Below, piece after piece: positions 42,008 through 51,215 of a DNA stretch of 64,000 nt. Each line of letters opens with the position of its first letter. The stretch's first letter is position 1. Source of the DNA: Chlorobaculum sp964476855 (GTDB lineage: Bacteria > Bacteroidota > Chlorobiia > Chlorobiales > Chlorobiaceae). The notes under the pieces were generated by a model, which had not been told where the DNA came from, searched no databases, and saw nothing but the letters and a program-made list of their open reading frames with translations. The stretch covers positions 5,288 to 69,287 of the forward strand of contig CAYZCF010000001.1 of assembly GCA_964476855.1 (NCBI GenBank), in the 5' to 3' direction. The position numbers and the translations under genes are program-made.

Positions 42008-42514
42008 ATGAACAAAACAGCCGTGGTCTGGGCGTCGCAGACCGGAAACACCAAAGAGGCCGCCGAGCTGATCGCCGAACAGATCGGTCGGGAGCGCATC
42101 GATCTGTTCGACGTGGCCGACATACCGGCGAGCCGGTTGTCTGAATACGATATGCTGATCATCGGAACCTCGACCTGGGGCGCGGGCGAGCTTCCGCACG
42201 GCTGGCGACAGGCGGTCGGTGCGCTCGACACGCTCGATTTTACGGGGAAAACCGTCGCCTTTTTCGGACTTGGCGACCAGCTCGTCTATGGCGACTGGTA
42301 TGTCGATGCGATGGGGATTCTGCACGACCGCTTCGTTTCGCTCGGCGCGAAGGTGGTTGGCGCGTGGCCGAACGACACCTACGAATTTTCCTCCTCGCGG
42401 GCCTTGCGTGACGGCATGTTCGTTGGCCTGGCGCTCGACGCCGACAATCAGGAGCACCTGACTAGGGAGCGGATTCGCCGGTGGGTCTGCTCGATCAGGC
42501 CCTGTCTGCCATGA
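42008..42514 (+). CDS. Flavodoxin
   Basis: A 168-residue flavodoxin of the long-chain type. The FMN phosphate loop is SQTGNTKEAAELIA, followed by TSTWGAGELPHGW and the GLGDQLVYGDWYVDAMG loop that covers the isoalloxazine ring. Flavodoxin replaces ferredoxin when iron is short. That fits its place between ferritin and a DtxR-type regulator, and the ferredoxin gene next door. Its stop codon overlaps the regulator start by 4 bases. Confidence 0.95.
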   Translation: MNKTAVVWASQTGNTKEAAELIAEQIGRERIDLFDVADIPASRLSEYDMLIIGTSTWGAGELPHGWRQAVGALDTLDFTGKTVAFFGLGDQLVYGDWYVDAMGILHDRFVSLGAKVVGAWPNDTYEFSSSRALRDGMFVGLALDADNQEHLTRERIRRWVCSIRPCLP

Positions 42515-43272
42515 CGCGCCAAAGGAGCGGGAGCGCGAACAACGCCCATTCCGGCGGAAAACCGGCACAGTTGAGCGAGTCGAGCGAGATGTACCTCCAG
42601 GTTATCTGGCGGCTCACCGAAAAGGGGGGCGAGGTGTCGGTGAGCGACATCGCCAGGGCGATGGGCCACACCCTTTCGACGGTCTCCGAAAAGATCGTGC
42701 GGCTGACGGTGGGCGGATTTCTCCGCCATGAGTGGCGCGAAGGGGTGTCGATGACGCCGAAGGGGCGGAAAGCCGCCTGCCGCACCCTCAGGAAGCGGCG
42801 GCTGCTCGAAACCTTTCTCTTCAGGATGGCGGGCTACGGCATTCACGAGCTGCACGAGGAGGCGTGTCGGCTGGAGCATCTGATTTCGGAGCGGTTCTCC
42901 GACGCGCTCGACCGGATGCTCGGCTATCCGATGCACGATCCGCACGGCCACCCGATTCCGGCGCGGGACGGCTCCGTCAGAAAAGAGCTGCTCGAACCGC
43001 TCTCGGCGGTCGATGAAGGGCGGACGGTTCGCATCGCGCAGTTGCGGAGCGCCGATTCCGACGTGCTCGAATATGCCGCCCGGCTCGGCCTCTTGCCCGG
43101 CAAGAGCTGCACGGTCATACAAAAGGCCCCTTTTCAGGGGCCATTGACCATCGCTGATGGTTCGGAGCGGGTTGCCATTGCCTTCGAGATCGCCGCGATC
43201 ATCGATGTTCAGGCCGGGCAGGATGAGCGTTTCCCCGAGGCTGACAGCGGCGGCGAGTCGCTTGCGCTGTGA
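42511..43272 (+). CDS. DtxR/MntR-family metalloregulator
   Basis: A 253-residue repressor. The N-terminal winged helix reads SSEMYLQVIWRLTEKGGEVS, then MGHTLSTVSEKIVRL. Next comes the metal-binding dimerisation domain with EEACRLEHLISERF and HDPHGHPIP. The C-terminal SH3-like FeoA domain starts near LLPGKSC. ATGA overlap with flavodoxin supports the start at 42511 over a GTG at 42481. It is the likely controller of this iron block, perhaps through TCCTAAATAGGA-type sites. Iron or manganese as effector cannot be told from sequence. Confidence 0.88.
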   Translation: MTRQRSGSANNAHSGGKPAQLSESSEMYLQVIWRLTEKGGEVSVSDIARAMGHTLSTVSEKIVRLTVGGFLRHEWREGVSMTPKGRKAACRTLRKRRLLETFLFRMAGYGIHELHEEACRLEHLISERFSDALDRMLGYPMHDPHGHPIPARDGSVRKELLEPLSAVDEGRTVRIAQLRSADSDVLEYAARLGLLPGKSCTVIQKAPFQGPLTIADGSERVAIAFEIAAIIDVQAGQDERFPEADSGGESLAL

Positions 43273-43280
43273 GCGCGGCG

Positions 43281-43469
43281 TTACGCTTTGACGATGCACT
43301 CGGCCGGGCAGACGGAGACGCAGGCGGGCTGGTCTGCATAGCCCTCGCACTCGGTGCAGGCCGAGGCGTCGATGAGGTAAAGGTCGCTTCCCGCGCTAAT
43401 GGCGTTGACCGGGCACTCGGGTTCGCAGGCGGCGCAGAAGGTGCACTCTTCGGTGATTTTCAGTGACAT
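43281..43469 (-). CDS. 2[4Fe-4S] ferredoxin
   Basis: A 62-residue bacterial-type ferredoxin. The first cluster motif is CTFCAACEPECP. The second is C-x2-C-x8-C-x3-C in the CTECEGYADQPACVSVCP region, the longer spacing typical of Chlorobium-type ferredoxins. It carries low-potential electrons from the type I reaction centre to reductive TCA cycle enzymes. The start is at MSLKITEE. It is convergent with the DtxR-type gene, 8 bases apart. Confidence 0.95.
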   Translation of the reverse strand: MSLKITEECTFCAACEPECPVNAISAGSDLYLIDASACTECEGYADQPACVSVCPAECIVKA

Positions 43470-43680
43470 GGCGGTAGTTGTTTTGGTTGTCGAAGCGACG
43501 GGTCGATCACACATTGATCCACTCATCTACAACAGACAAGTAAACCGCCAGAGTGCTGTTCGTCAATGACGAAGAGGTGCAGAGAGGCGAGCCGAAGCCG
43601 CGAACAGACGAGAGGCGTGACTTTCCGAACGCGAGCCGAAAAGAGGCAGAGTTTTTAAAAAATCCAAAAACACCACATCC

Positions 43681-44034
43681 ATGAAAGTACTGATCCACCA
43701 TATCTACGAATACCGCAAAGGGTTGCGGAGCCTGGTCATGCACACCCTGCCCGCCCGGCACATGCTCGAAGCGACGGCCAAACTGAGGAGATACGGTATC
43801 GACTACCACATTCACGACGTTGGCAAGGCGCACATCAACGTCTTTTTCGGCGCATCAGAGTGCGTGGCGGTTGTCCGTTCGATCTGCGGCGGCAAGAAGC
43901 TCAACGATCTGACGCCGGAAGAGGATTTCGTGCTCGGCTCGATGCTCGGCTACGATATTCGCAAGCAGTGCGAGCGCTACATGAAAAAGCGGTCGGCCCG
44001 GTCGAAGGAGGCAGTCATGCACAAATGCGCCTGA
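43681..44034 (+). CDS. DUF2023 protein
   Basis: A 117-residue soluble protein that starts MKVLIHHIYEYRKGLRSLVM and has FFGASECVAVV and LTPEEDFVLGSMLGYD. I recognise it as DUF2023, a family often found near flavodoxin genes. The function is unknown; the association with flavodoxin is kept here, about 1.2 kb away. No ribosome site is apparent. Confidence 0.8.
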   Translation: MKVLIHHIYEYRKGLRSLVMHTLPARHMLEATAKLRRYGIDYHIHDVGKAHINVFFGASECVAVVRSICGGKKLNDLTPEEDFVLGSMLGYDIRKQCERYMKKRSARSKEAVMHKCA

Positions 44035-44256
44035 GGGCGGATGGCCGCGAAGTGAGCGGCCTTTTCGATCTCCGCCCGAGCCAGCCGCTCGCCGTCAGCG
44101 CTGAATCCTTTGCCGGTTTCAGCGCTGTTTCGGTTTCTGTATCAGTTCAGGTGATTGTGGTTGTTTGGTCGCGTATTTTGCGCTAATTTTTCAAGTGATA
44201 GAATCATGATCTGATAGCGTCGTTTGTGGCGCTGGATTATTCGAAAGGGGGACAAA

Positions 44257-45333
44257 ATGTCAGCAGAACCAAGACCACGCGTGGCTGTAGTTGGCGGTTT
44301 TTTTGATCTGGATGCAGACCCAGTGTTGGGTCAGGAGGCCCGCGAATACGCACAATCTCTTGGTCGTTCGCTTGCTGAATCAGGTTTTGGCCTCGTTGTT
44401 TACTTCTCGGACGACAAGTCGCTGGAACCCCATGTTGTAAGCGGGTTTGTGTCGGCGTTGTCTGCCGACGAATCTATACCCTGTATCGATGTACGTTATT
44501 CGGAAGCACAGAGTGGACAGGTGAAATTCAAAGAACAAAATACGAGGCCGAAAATATTTAATGAAGAAAATCCCTTTCCAGGCAATAATTGGGAGGCTCC
44601 ATTCTATCGCTCCTTGGCCGCACGCGATGGTGTGCAGGCCGCAGTGCTGATGGCTGGGGGACAATCGACACTTAACGCCGGTCAGGTGGCCGTGGGACGT
44701 GGATTGCCTCTGCTCGCTATCGATAAATACCCTGGTTCGGCAAAGATACTCCGCACGGAGTTGGCGACGCGAATTACTGGATACCCGTCTTCCCAGGCTT
44801 TGAATCCATCTCAGTTGGTTACTTGGCTTCGCAACGAGTATCTGAAGGAAGCAGAGCGTATTCGTCAAGAATGTGAACGCGAGCGTAAGTTCGCAAGTAT
44901 GACGAGTCAAAAACGCGGAACAATCTGGTTTGCGATTGCGCTGATTGTGCTTTTGGCGACGCTCGGTTTTGGTCTGTCAGTTGTTGATAATCCGCGTTGG
45001 TTTGTGGCAATTATGGGTGTGGCGCTTGTTTCAGCTGGAGCAACAGGTTCTCTCCTGCGGGGTTTGATCACCACCTCGATGATGCTTGAGCCTCGTCTTG
45101 CATCATTACTTGGCGTGGCTGCTGGCCTGGTAGTTGGGCTTGCCTATCTTATTCCCCAACTGATCGGTACGCCTCAGCTTCTGGAACCAACGGCGTCAGT
45201 TGTGAAAGCTACAGATAAAATTCAATTCCTGTCTGTCTCACTTGTTGCTTTTACTGCGGGGATCGGTTTTGATACCATTTTTCGCAGAATGCTTCAGGAG
45301 GCCGAGCAAGTTCCGATAAGCGTTACACGGTAG
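44257..45333 (+). CDS. SLOG-domain protein with four transmembrane helices
   Basis: A 358-residue protein. Residues 8-160 form a Rossmann-like SLOG domain: VAVVGGFF at the N-terminus and MAGGQSTLNAGQVAVGRGLP, the Gly-Gly motif and following helix that bind nucleotide-derived ligands. A charged helix (190-215) leads to four membrane helices (about 222-243, 248-270, 281-303, 322-341). SLOG plus transmembrane proteins have been predicted to be nucleotide-sensing effectors that damage the membrane in anti-phage defence. The gene stands alone, with base use visibly lower in G+C than its neighbours. A housekeeping sensor role is the alternative. Confidence 0.75.
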   Translation: MSAEPRPRVAVVGGFFDLDADPVLGQEAREYAQSLGRSLAESGFGLVVYFSDDKSLEPHVVSGFVSALSADESIPCIDVRYSEAQSGQVKFKEQNTRPKIFNEENPFPGNNWEAPFYRSLAARDGVQAAVLMAGGQSTLNAGQVAVGRGLPLLAIDKYPGSAKILRTELATRITGYPSSQALNPSQLVTWLRNEYLKEAERIRQECERERKFASMTSQKRGTIWFAIALIVLLATLGFGLSVVDNPRWFVAIMGVALVSAGATGSLLRGLITTSMMLEPRLASLLGVAAGLVVGLAYLIPQLIGTPQLLEPTASVVKATDKIQFLSVSLVAFTAGIGFDTIFRRMLQEAEQVPISVTR

Positions 45334-45465
45334 TCTGTCAGTAGAACAGCGCATTCCGAAAAGACGTAAGCGATGATGCGCGGTCTACTTCTGCTGTCTG
45401 TTAAATCTCCAAGTTACTTGACTTTTTCCCGCTGACATGACCCCGCCTAACGCCATCACCGCTTC

Positions 45466-47574
45466 TTACTTCTCTCCCTTCTTTCCCCCGCTCTGCTCCA
45501 GCACTTTTTTCGAGATTTCCTCTTCGATTTTCGAGGAGATGGTGAGGCTTCTGAGGAGGTCGAGCAGGTTTTGCTGGATGTTGAGGTTCAGGTTCACCGG
45601 GCGGTTGTTCTGGAAGTCGGGGTTGCGCCCCTTGAGCTGGATGGCGATGCGGGAGTTGCCGTCGGGGGTCATGGTGATGGTCGATACCAGCTCCGAGTAG
45701 AAGAAGTTGCCGAGCGCTTCGTAGGTGAGGCGCAGCCCGGCTCCGGCGGCGGCCCGCTCTTCCGGCGTGCTCGCGTAGATGATGAGGCCGCTTTTCTCCG
45801 CGTCCATGCTGCCGTCGGGAATGCTGAAGGCGTTGTTGTCGAGCACCACCGGGATGGCGGCGCGGATGGTGCCGGTGGCGGAGAGCTTCGACGCGCCCTG
45901 AAGGTCGAGCAGCGACTGGATCGGGATGCCGTCGAGCTGCACCACGGTTTCGGTGTGTTTCGTCGCGAGGTCGTACTCCATGCGCTCGACGGAGACCGAG
46001 CCGCCGAGCAAGCCCGCCGAAAAGCCAGAAAAGGTGATCAGCGATGGCTTGCCGGGAATAGCGAACATCGTGAGCGTGCCTTTCGGCGCGGCGAGGAGCA
46101 GCTTGCCGCCGCCGGTTTTGCGCTCGATGCTTTTGAGGGCGACGTTCATCGTCAGCTTGCCCGCCGCCTCACGGCTCAGCGTGACAGCGGGGTCGCTCAA
46201 CTCCCAGAGCACCACGCTGCTTGCGGCGTTCGAGAACAGCTTCTCCTCGCCAGAGGGTCTCCTGGGCAGCGTCTGCCGTATCGCGCCTCCGCCCTGCGCG
46301 GCGAGCCGGGCGCTGATGATCGCCACGCCGTTGCGGTCGAAGCGGAGCGGAATCGTGCCGGAAATCCGTCCGCGCATCGGGCCGCTGAACTCGCCGCCCA
46401 GGCGGAGGCGGTCGAGAATCGGGGCATTATCGATCTTGATCGTAACCGCCGTCTTGCCCGACCGGAGATCGTAGCGCGCGGGCGTCGATTCGATCCGCCC
46501 GCTGAAAAGCCGCGCCGAGAGCGAGTCGAGGCGGATCGCCGATACCGCGCCGCTCGTGGCGTCGAGCGTCACACGGGCGTTGAGGCCTCCGATGAGCGGC
46601 GGCCCGCCCGGACGACGACCGGCATCGAAGGAGAGTTTCGTTTTGCCGGTGCTGAAGGTGATCGTCGCGCCCTTGGCGGCATTGACGATGCCATCGCTGA
46701 CGCGGATCGTGGAGCCGAGGTATTCGACCGGCACGGAGCCGCTCACCTCGCCCGTGAGGGTTGTTGTCGCGGTGTTTGACGAGAACCGGTCGAGCGGCAC
46801 GTTGCGGAGCTTGAGGACGAAGGCCGTGCGCTTGTTCCTGAGGCTGTACTCGACCTCGGGCGTCGTGGCCCTGAGGCCGAAGAGTTCGACCGAGCAGTCG
46901 CTGAATGTCAGCGTGCAGGGTTTGCGGGGATCGCGTTGCATACCGAAGGTCGCCTCGAAATTCGAGAGCGGCGTTCTGGCGCTGCCGGAAAAGAGCGACC
47001 GGGCGGTGAAGCGGGCGGGTTGCTGCACCCAGTCGCGCGAGCGGGTGAGCAGCAGGTCGTACGAAATCTCTTCGAGGCGCAACTGCCCCACCTCGGCTTG
47101 GCCGCGCCTGATCGCGACGGCTATCGAATCGGGTGTAACCGACGGCAGGAGTCCCTCCGCGTCACGGAAATCGAGGCGCGCCCGGAGGCTCGGGTTGGCT
47201 TGCCGGAAGCGGATCTCCGATGGCATCTGCCGCCCCGAAACGGCGTCGGCGTCGAGCCGGATCGCGAGCGCTGGCGTGGCGCTTCCGGCGATGCTTCGCC
47301 ATGAGAGGCGGCCATGCTGAAGCGTCAGCGCGAAAGTCGAAGGAGTGGTCGAGCAGGAGTCCGGCTTGACGTGGATCGTTGCGTCGAGCCGGTCGAAGCG
47401 GATGCCCGACAGCCCCGGACGCCCGGGGCTGTGCAGTTTCACGGCGATGCCTTTGCCATCGGTCGCGCGGTCAATGAGCGCCTGGGCGTACCACGGAAAG
47501 GCCAGCCACGCTCCGAACACCGCAAGAGCCGCGAGCAGGAGCAGCAAGCCGATGATGCGCGCAAGCCACTTCAC
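45466..47574 (-). CDS. YdbH-like AsmA-superfamily intermembrane lipid-transport protein
   Basis: A 702-residue protein anchored by one N-terminal transmembrane helix (residues 5-27), followed by a long run of beta-strands across the periplasm, as in AsmA/TamB/YdbH bridge proteins. The C-terminus (PVNLNLNIQQNLLDLLRSL) is the YdbH family ending, where YnbE is thought to pair. It lies 10 bases after a YdbL-like gene, which lies 15 bases after a YnbE-like lipoprotein gene: the complete set known in E. coli as ydbH-ynbE-ydbL, in a different order. It should move phospholipids to the outer membrane. Confidence 0.85.
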   Translation of the reverse strand: MKWLARIIGLLLLLAALAVFGAWLAFPWYAQALIDRATDGKGIAVKLHSPGRPGLSGIRFDRLDATIHVKPDSCSTTPSTFALTLQHGRLSWRSIAGSATPALAIRLDADAVSGRQMPSEIRFRQANPSLRARLDFRDAEGLLPSVTPDSIAVAIRRGQAEVGQLRLEEISYDLLLTRSRDWVQQPARFTARSLFSGSARTPLSNFEATFGMQRDPRKPCTLTFSDCSVELFGLRATTPEVEYSLRNKRTAFVLKLRNVPLDRFSSNTATTTLTGEVSGSVPVEYLGSTIRVSDGIVNAAKGATITFSTGKTKLSFDAGRRPGGPPLIGGLNARVTLDATSGAVSAIRLDSLSARLFSGRIESTPARYDLRSGKTAVTIKIDNAPILDRLRLGGEFSGPMRGRISGTIPLRFDRNGVAIISARLAAQGGGAIRQTLPRRPSGEEKLFSNAASSVVLWELSDPAVTLSREAAGKLTMNVALKSIERKTGGGKLLLAAPKGTLTMFAIPGKPSLITFSGFSAGLLGGSVSVERMEYDLATKHTETVVQLDGIPIQSLLDLQGASKLSATGTIRAAIPVVLDNNAFSIPDGSMDAEKSGLIIYASTPEERAAAGAGLRLTYEALGNFFYSELVSTITMTPDGNSRIAIQLKGRNPDFQNNRPVNLNLNIQQNLLDLLRSLTISSKIEEEISKKVLEQSGGKKGEK

Positions 47575-47584
47575 GTCAGCCGGA

Positions 47585-47941
47585 TTATTTCTGCGACCAC
47601 GCGCCCTTGATCTTCACCCACGTTCCGGCGGGAAAGGCGGGATAGCGCTTCTCGAAGGTGCGCTGGCCGGTCACTTCGACCGATATGCCGTTCTTTTTGG
47701 CGATGTCGATGTACACGGCGCGGCGCTCCTGATTGACGGTTTCGACAAGCTGCTGCGCCTCGGCTCCCTTGCCCGGCGGGATGGCGATGTAGCCGTCGTC
47801 AACCTCGCCAATCAGCCCCTTTGCCCGGGCTGTTTCGAGGTCGAGCGCGAAAGCCGAAGCCGCCGATGCAGCAAAGAGCGTGAGGAAGAGGACGAAGGTT
47901 TTGGCCAGCGTCACGAGGCGATACGTTTTGAACATGTGCAT
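47585..47941 (-). CDS. YdbL-like periplasmic protein (DUF1318)
   Basis: A 118-residue exported protein with a signal peptide (about 1-32, ending FALDLE). LETARAKGLIGEVDDGYIAI, NQERRAVYIDIAKKNG and the final WVKIKGAWSQK are the DUF1318/YdbL pattern. In E. coli YdbL is thought to control YdbH-YnbE multimer assembly. GGGAGG stands 8 bases before the ATG. It lies between the ynbE-like and ydbH-like genes. Confidence 0.9.
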   Translation of the reverse strand: MHMFKTYRLVTLAKTFVLFLTLFAASAASAFALDLETARAKGLIGEVDDGYIAIPPGKGAEAQQLVETVNQERRAVYIDIAKKNGISVEVTGQRTFEKRYPAFPAGTWVKIKGAWSQK

Positions 47942-47956
47942 GGTGATCCTCCCTGA

Positions 47957-48163
47957 TTAGAAAATGTCCGTTCTCTTGTTGAGCGCGTTGTCGATGTCGC
48001 GGTCGACCCTGACCCTGATTTCGTGGTCGATCTTGATGTTCATGTTGATCGTGATCGGCTTGTCGGGCGCTTCCACCTTCACGGTGGGGCTGCAAGCGCC
48101 GATGACGAGGCCCGCAAGCGCAAGCATGATCGCGGGCAAGGCGTGAGCACTCAATCTTTTCAT
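47957..48163 (-). CDS. YnbE-like outer membrane lipoprotein
   Basis: A 68-residue lipoprotein: signal peptide with lipobox VIGAC, then SPTVKVEAPDKPITINMNIK and the ending DIDNALNKRTDIF. This matches YnbE, which joins the C-terminal end of YdbH to the outer membrane by beta-strand stacking. It is the first gene of the three-gene set. Confidence 0.9.
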   Translation of the reverse strand: MKRLSAHALPAIMLALAGLVIGACSPTVKVEAPDKPITINMNIKIDHEIRVRVDRDIDNALNKRTDIF

Positions 48164-48438
48164 GTGGTTCCGTATTGGTTGGTCGAGGAAATGGTAACAA
48201 GCTGCCTCGACTGTGTATGAAATTCATCCCGATGCCGATGCTTCGGCCAAAAACGCTATCCCAGCCATCCGGGAGTCTCTGCAATGCATATCCGGCGACC
48301 GGTCTGCATCCTTCTCCAGAATATAGCAAGCAGCTTCGTTTTTCCCTGTATTTCCGGGGCAGGTTGAACTCATTGTATCCAGACTCGCGTCACGGTGTGG
48401 CGTTTCGACCGAATATTACAGCGTCACTCCGGGCTTCT

Positions 48439-48537
48439 GCGACAATCATTCCGGCCTGTACGCGCAACTTCTGTCAAGAATGCAACCGCATCCGCATAGC
48501 CGAGGCCGCGCAACGTCTGAAAGCATCGCTGGCGTGA
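48439..48537 (+). pseudogene. MoaA-like C-terminal fragment
   Basis: The frame ends with ATIIPACTRNFCQECNRIRI, which matches the second Fe-S motif of GTP 3',8-cyclase MoaA (F-C-x2-C-N-R-x-R). The usual T-x-x-G-x-LK-x-CL that follows is broken, and a neighbouring frame reads GVMNLP much like MoaA's ending. Nothing upstream resembles the rest of MoaA. It appears to be a decayed fragment at the edge of the AT-rich island. The match is short, so chance is possible. Confidence 0.45.
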
Positions 48538-48570
48538 TGAATTTACCCGCCACCTCGACATTTCCGAACA

Positions 48571-49325
48571 GCCGTTGCCTTCACCTTGCTGCATACTCGT
48601 TCCGGTCGTAACATACGGAATAAATGGAGCTTACGACGGATTTCGGCTCACGGCAATGGTCGGCTGGTCAAGAGCGAATTTGTGTGAACTTTTTTTACGG
48701 TTATTTGCAGGTGGTGCTTGATAATTACCGCGATTCTTCGTACATATGATTCGTGAGCTTCGCCGTCGAGCTTAAGCAGTACCCCTCCCGAGACGGTTCC
48801 AGATAAAACTTGATCACTCGCTTGCAATGTTAGATTTTTTATGTATTCAGACCAGATATGTGATGGTTCTCGAATGGATTTTGAAAAGTAACGCCGTTCT
48901 TTGCAGACACAATGGGTGTATCATTGCTTGGATGCAGGTTACAGATTTCGTTTACTTAGATCCCGCAAGTATATTATCAGCTAATCTCTCAAGAATATGA
49001 ATTCTTTACCTCATGGTTTTTGGGATAGAGATTGTTGTTCCGGTCATTCTATGTCGCTTATCCCTTATCCAGATTACAGAATTTATTAGAGAGGTACGTT
49101 GCTTTTTCCTGCGAGGTACGCTTACTGCGCTTTGAATTCAGTTTTTTTTCTCAGAATCAATGGATTGGCTGCAAGAATTTTATGTGTTTTCAAGGGTTCG
49201 GTATTAAAATTACTATTTTAATGTTTAGTTAAGTATTACTTTAATGTATTATCGTGTCATAGCATTATGACATTTTTTTCAAAATAAACTATTAAATGGT
49301 TACGTCATTAATAATAAATCAGGTC
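48571..49325. other. AT-rich stretch without a called gene
   Basis: About 750 bases between the MoaA-like fragment and the LamG gene. G+C falls steadily and the last 200 bases are mostly A/T. A leftward frame of about 90 codons without a start codon (about 48670-48940) reads like protein but is not assigned. I see no RNA gene or clear repeat. Confidence 0.6.
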
Positions 49326-50686
49326 ATGAATATGAAACGTGTAGAATTTATATTTGCATTAACTGCTTTGCTTCTAATAAGCACGGGATCCGAAAGCCTT
49401 GCAAATCTGAATGACGGTCTTGTTGCATACTTCCCTTTTGATAAGGATGCTAGTGATGTAAGTGGGAACGGTAATAATGGTATTTTAAATGGCAACATCA
49501 CTTTTGTTCCTGCGAAAGTTGCGAATGGGGTAAAGTTAAATGGCGTCCATAGTGCGGGAGGAACGCAAAATCCTGATTATATTAGAGTAAAAAATTCAGC
49601 AAGTTTACAGTTTTTAAAAGATATGAGTATCTCATACTGGGTGAAGATTGATGGTGAGCAAGTTCAGACCCTTGCAAATTGCTCTGGAGATATTATTTCT
49701 GGGTCTCATGGGAGTGTTCTTTCAAAAAGTGGTGATCGCTTTGGTTGGTATACTTTAGAGACTGCAGGTGGTTCTGTTTTTGGAATTNNNNNNNNNNATC
49801 AGGAAAGGGAATTTCAATAGAATCAATACCTTCCGGGTTCAATAATTTTCGCCATGTATGCTACACTATCTCCAATAACAAGATATGTGCATATATTAAT
49901 GGTCGCTTAATTACTTCGGGAATTGGAAATGTTGATTTTTCATCTTCAAACACCAGAGACCTTTATATAGGGGTGCAAAACAATACAGGCAGATCTTGTT
50001 TGTCTTATTGGTGTCAGCTTGATGGTGTGATTGACGAACTACGCTTATACAATAGACCTCTCAGTGAATTAGAAGTATCTGATATCTACAATCAAGGGTT
50101 GACTAGTAACGAAAAATTTGACCAAAAAAGCCCGTCTCAACTTAATGTTGGCAATAAAATCACAAATTCATTAGAGGAAAAGATTGATATAGAAAGGAAA
50201 CTTATTGGTACGGTCGATATTAATGATATCATTAAGGTTGATGTGCTGTCAACAAAAAAAATGCCACCAAAAAACACATCCTCAAAATTATTATTTTCAT
50301 CCGTCAAAGGCACGGTTAACGATATAGTTAAAACCGTGGCAATTAAACTGCGTCCAGATAGTCCAATCCCTGTAAAATATGGAAAATATAATATTAGGTT
50401 AAATATTATAATGAACTTGAAATATAAACCTGATATGGAGGGTGGCCCTATACCCCTGAAAAAGGAGGCTACTGTAGACTTTGTGTTGTCGCCAGCCAAT
50501 AAATATGCGGCACAGAAAAAAGTAGTATTTGAAAATGTTATGATATACGGCGAGTATCATAATGTTGGATTGTCTATAATAGCCGGTTTTGCCAGGATGT
50601 TTAAGAAAGATATTAGCAATAATGACCTTGATCTTCCTTTTACATTGGTGGAAACGACGACTGACTACTCGCTAATAATAAATTAA
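49326..50686 (+). CDS. LamG-like (concanavalin-type) secreted protein, split by an assembly gap
   Basis: The N-terminal part has a signal peptide ending SLA, then LNDGLVAYFPFDKDASDVSG, a Laminin_G_3 start, and SISYWVKI. After the gap the frame differs by an arbitrary amount and continues with NNFRHVCYTISNNKICAYIN and DGVIDELRLYNRPLSE, the end of the same LamG jellyroll. About 200 further residues are strand-rich and unassigned. Such domains bind sugars or surfaces. Codon use is strongly A/T-rich, unlike the rest of the genome, so it was probably acquired. The gap hides perhaps a few residues only, but this is not known. Confidence 0.75.
49789..49798. other. Assembly gap (10 N) inside the LamG gene
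   Basis: The second scaffold join. It splits one reading frame; the apparent frame change across it has no meaning because the true gap size is unknown. Confidence 1.
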
Positions 50687-50693
50687 ATCAAAT

Positions 50694-51215
50694 ATGAGAT
50701 TTATCAATTTTTTGTTTTTGGCAATATTTTTTCCTGTGGTTGTGTTTGGGGAAGATACTAATTATAAAAATAGTTCCCGAAAACTGCTGGAAGTGGAACA
50801 CCCATCCGAACAAGAAATTATGAATGCAAGAAGATATACTAATGATATAGAAATGCCTTCTACGATGATTGGCGATTATTCAAAAGATGTGGCAAAAGAT
50901 TTTGTTAAAAGCATGAAAAATCCAACGTCAGCACTTATCAAAATAGATTGTCCAAATACATTGCTAGGGCCATATTGGGAAGTAAAAGAATTTAACGTCT
51001 GGGGAGGTCCGGGAGAATATAGAAACAACGGAATAATCAATATGGGTAATGGTATCGTCGGGTTGTATCAATGGAAGGCGATATTGTCATGCGAAAACGA
51101 CGTAAAAGTTTGTAGCGGAAAGATTCGCATTAATGGGCCGAAATATTATTTGATTACGATTAATTCATCAGACTGCGAATCGCATGTGTCTGAGTTTGAT
51201 ATGGGTAGAGATTAG
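50694..51215 (+). CDS. Secreted protein of unknown function
   Basis: A 173-residue protein with a signal peptide (about 1-19, ending VFG). The mature part has four Cys (IDCPNTLLG, LSCENDVKVCSG, SDCESH), probably two disulfides, and beta-type patterns. It starts 7 bases after the LamG gene and shares its A/T-rich composition, so the two came together and are likely co-expressed. No family recognised. Confidence 0.65.
   Translation: MRFINFLFLAIFFPVVVFGEDTNYKNSSRKLLEVEHPSEQEIMNARRYTNDIEMPSTMIGDYSKDVAKDFVKSMKNPTSALIKIDCPNTLLGPYWEVKEFNVWGGPGEYRNNGIINMGNGIVGLYQWKAILSCENDVKVCSGKIRINGPKYYLITINSSDCESHVSEFDMGRD

Noticed and set aside
48670..48940. A 90-codon leftward open frame that reads somewhat protein-like
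   Set aside because: It has no start codon and no recognised motif; open length alone is not enough in AT-rich DNA.
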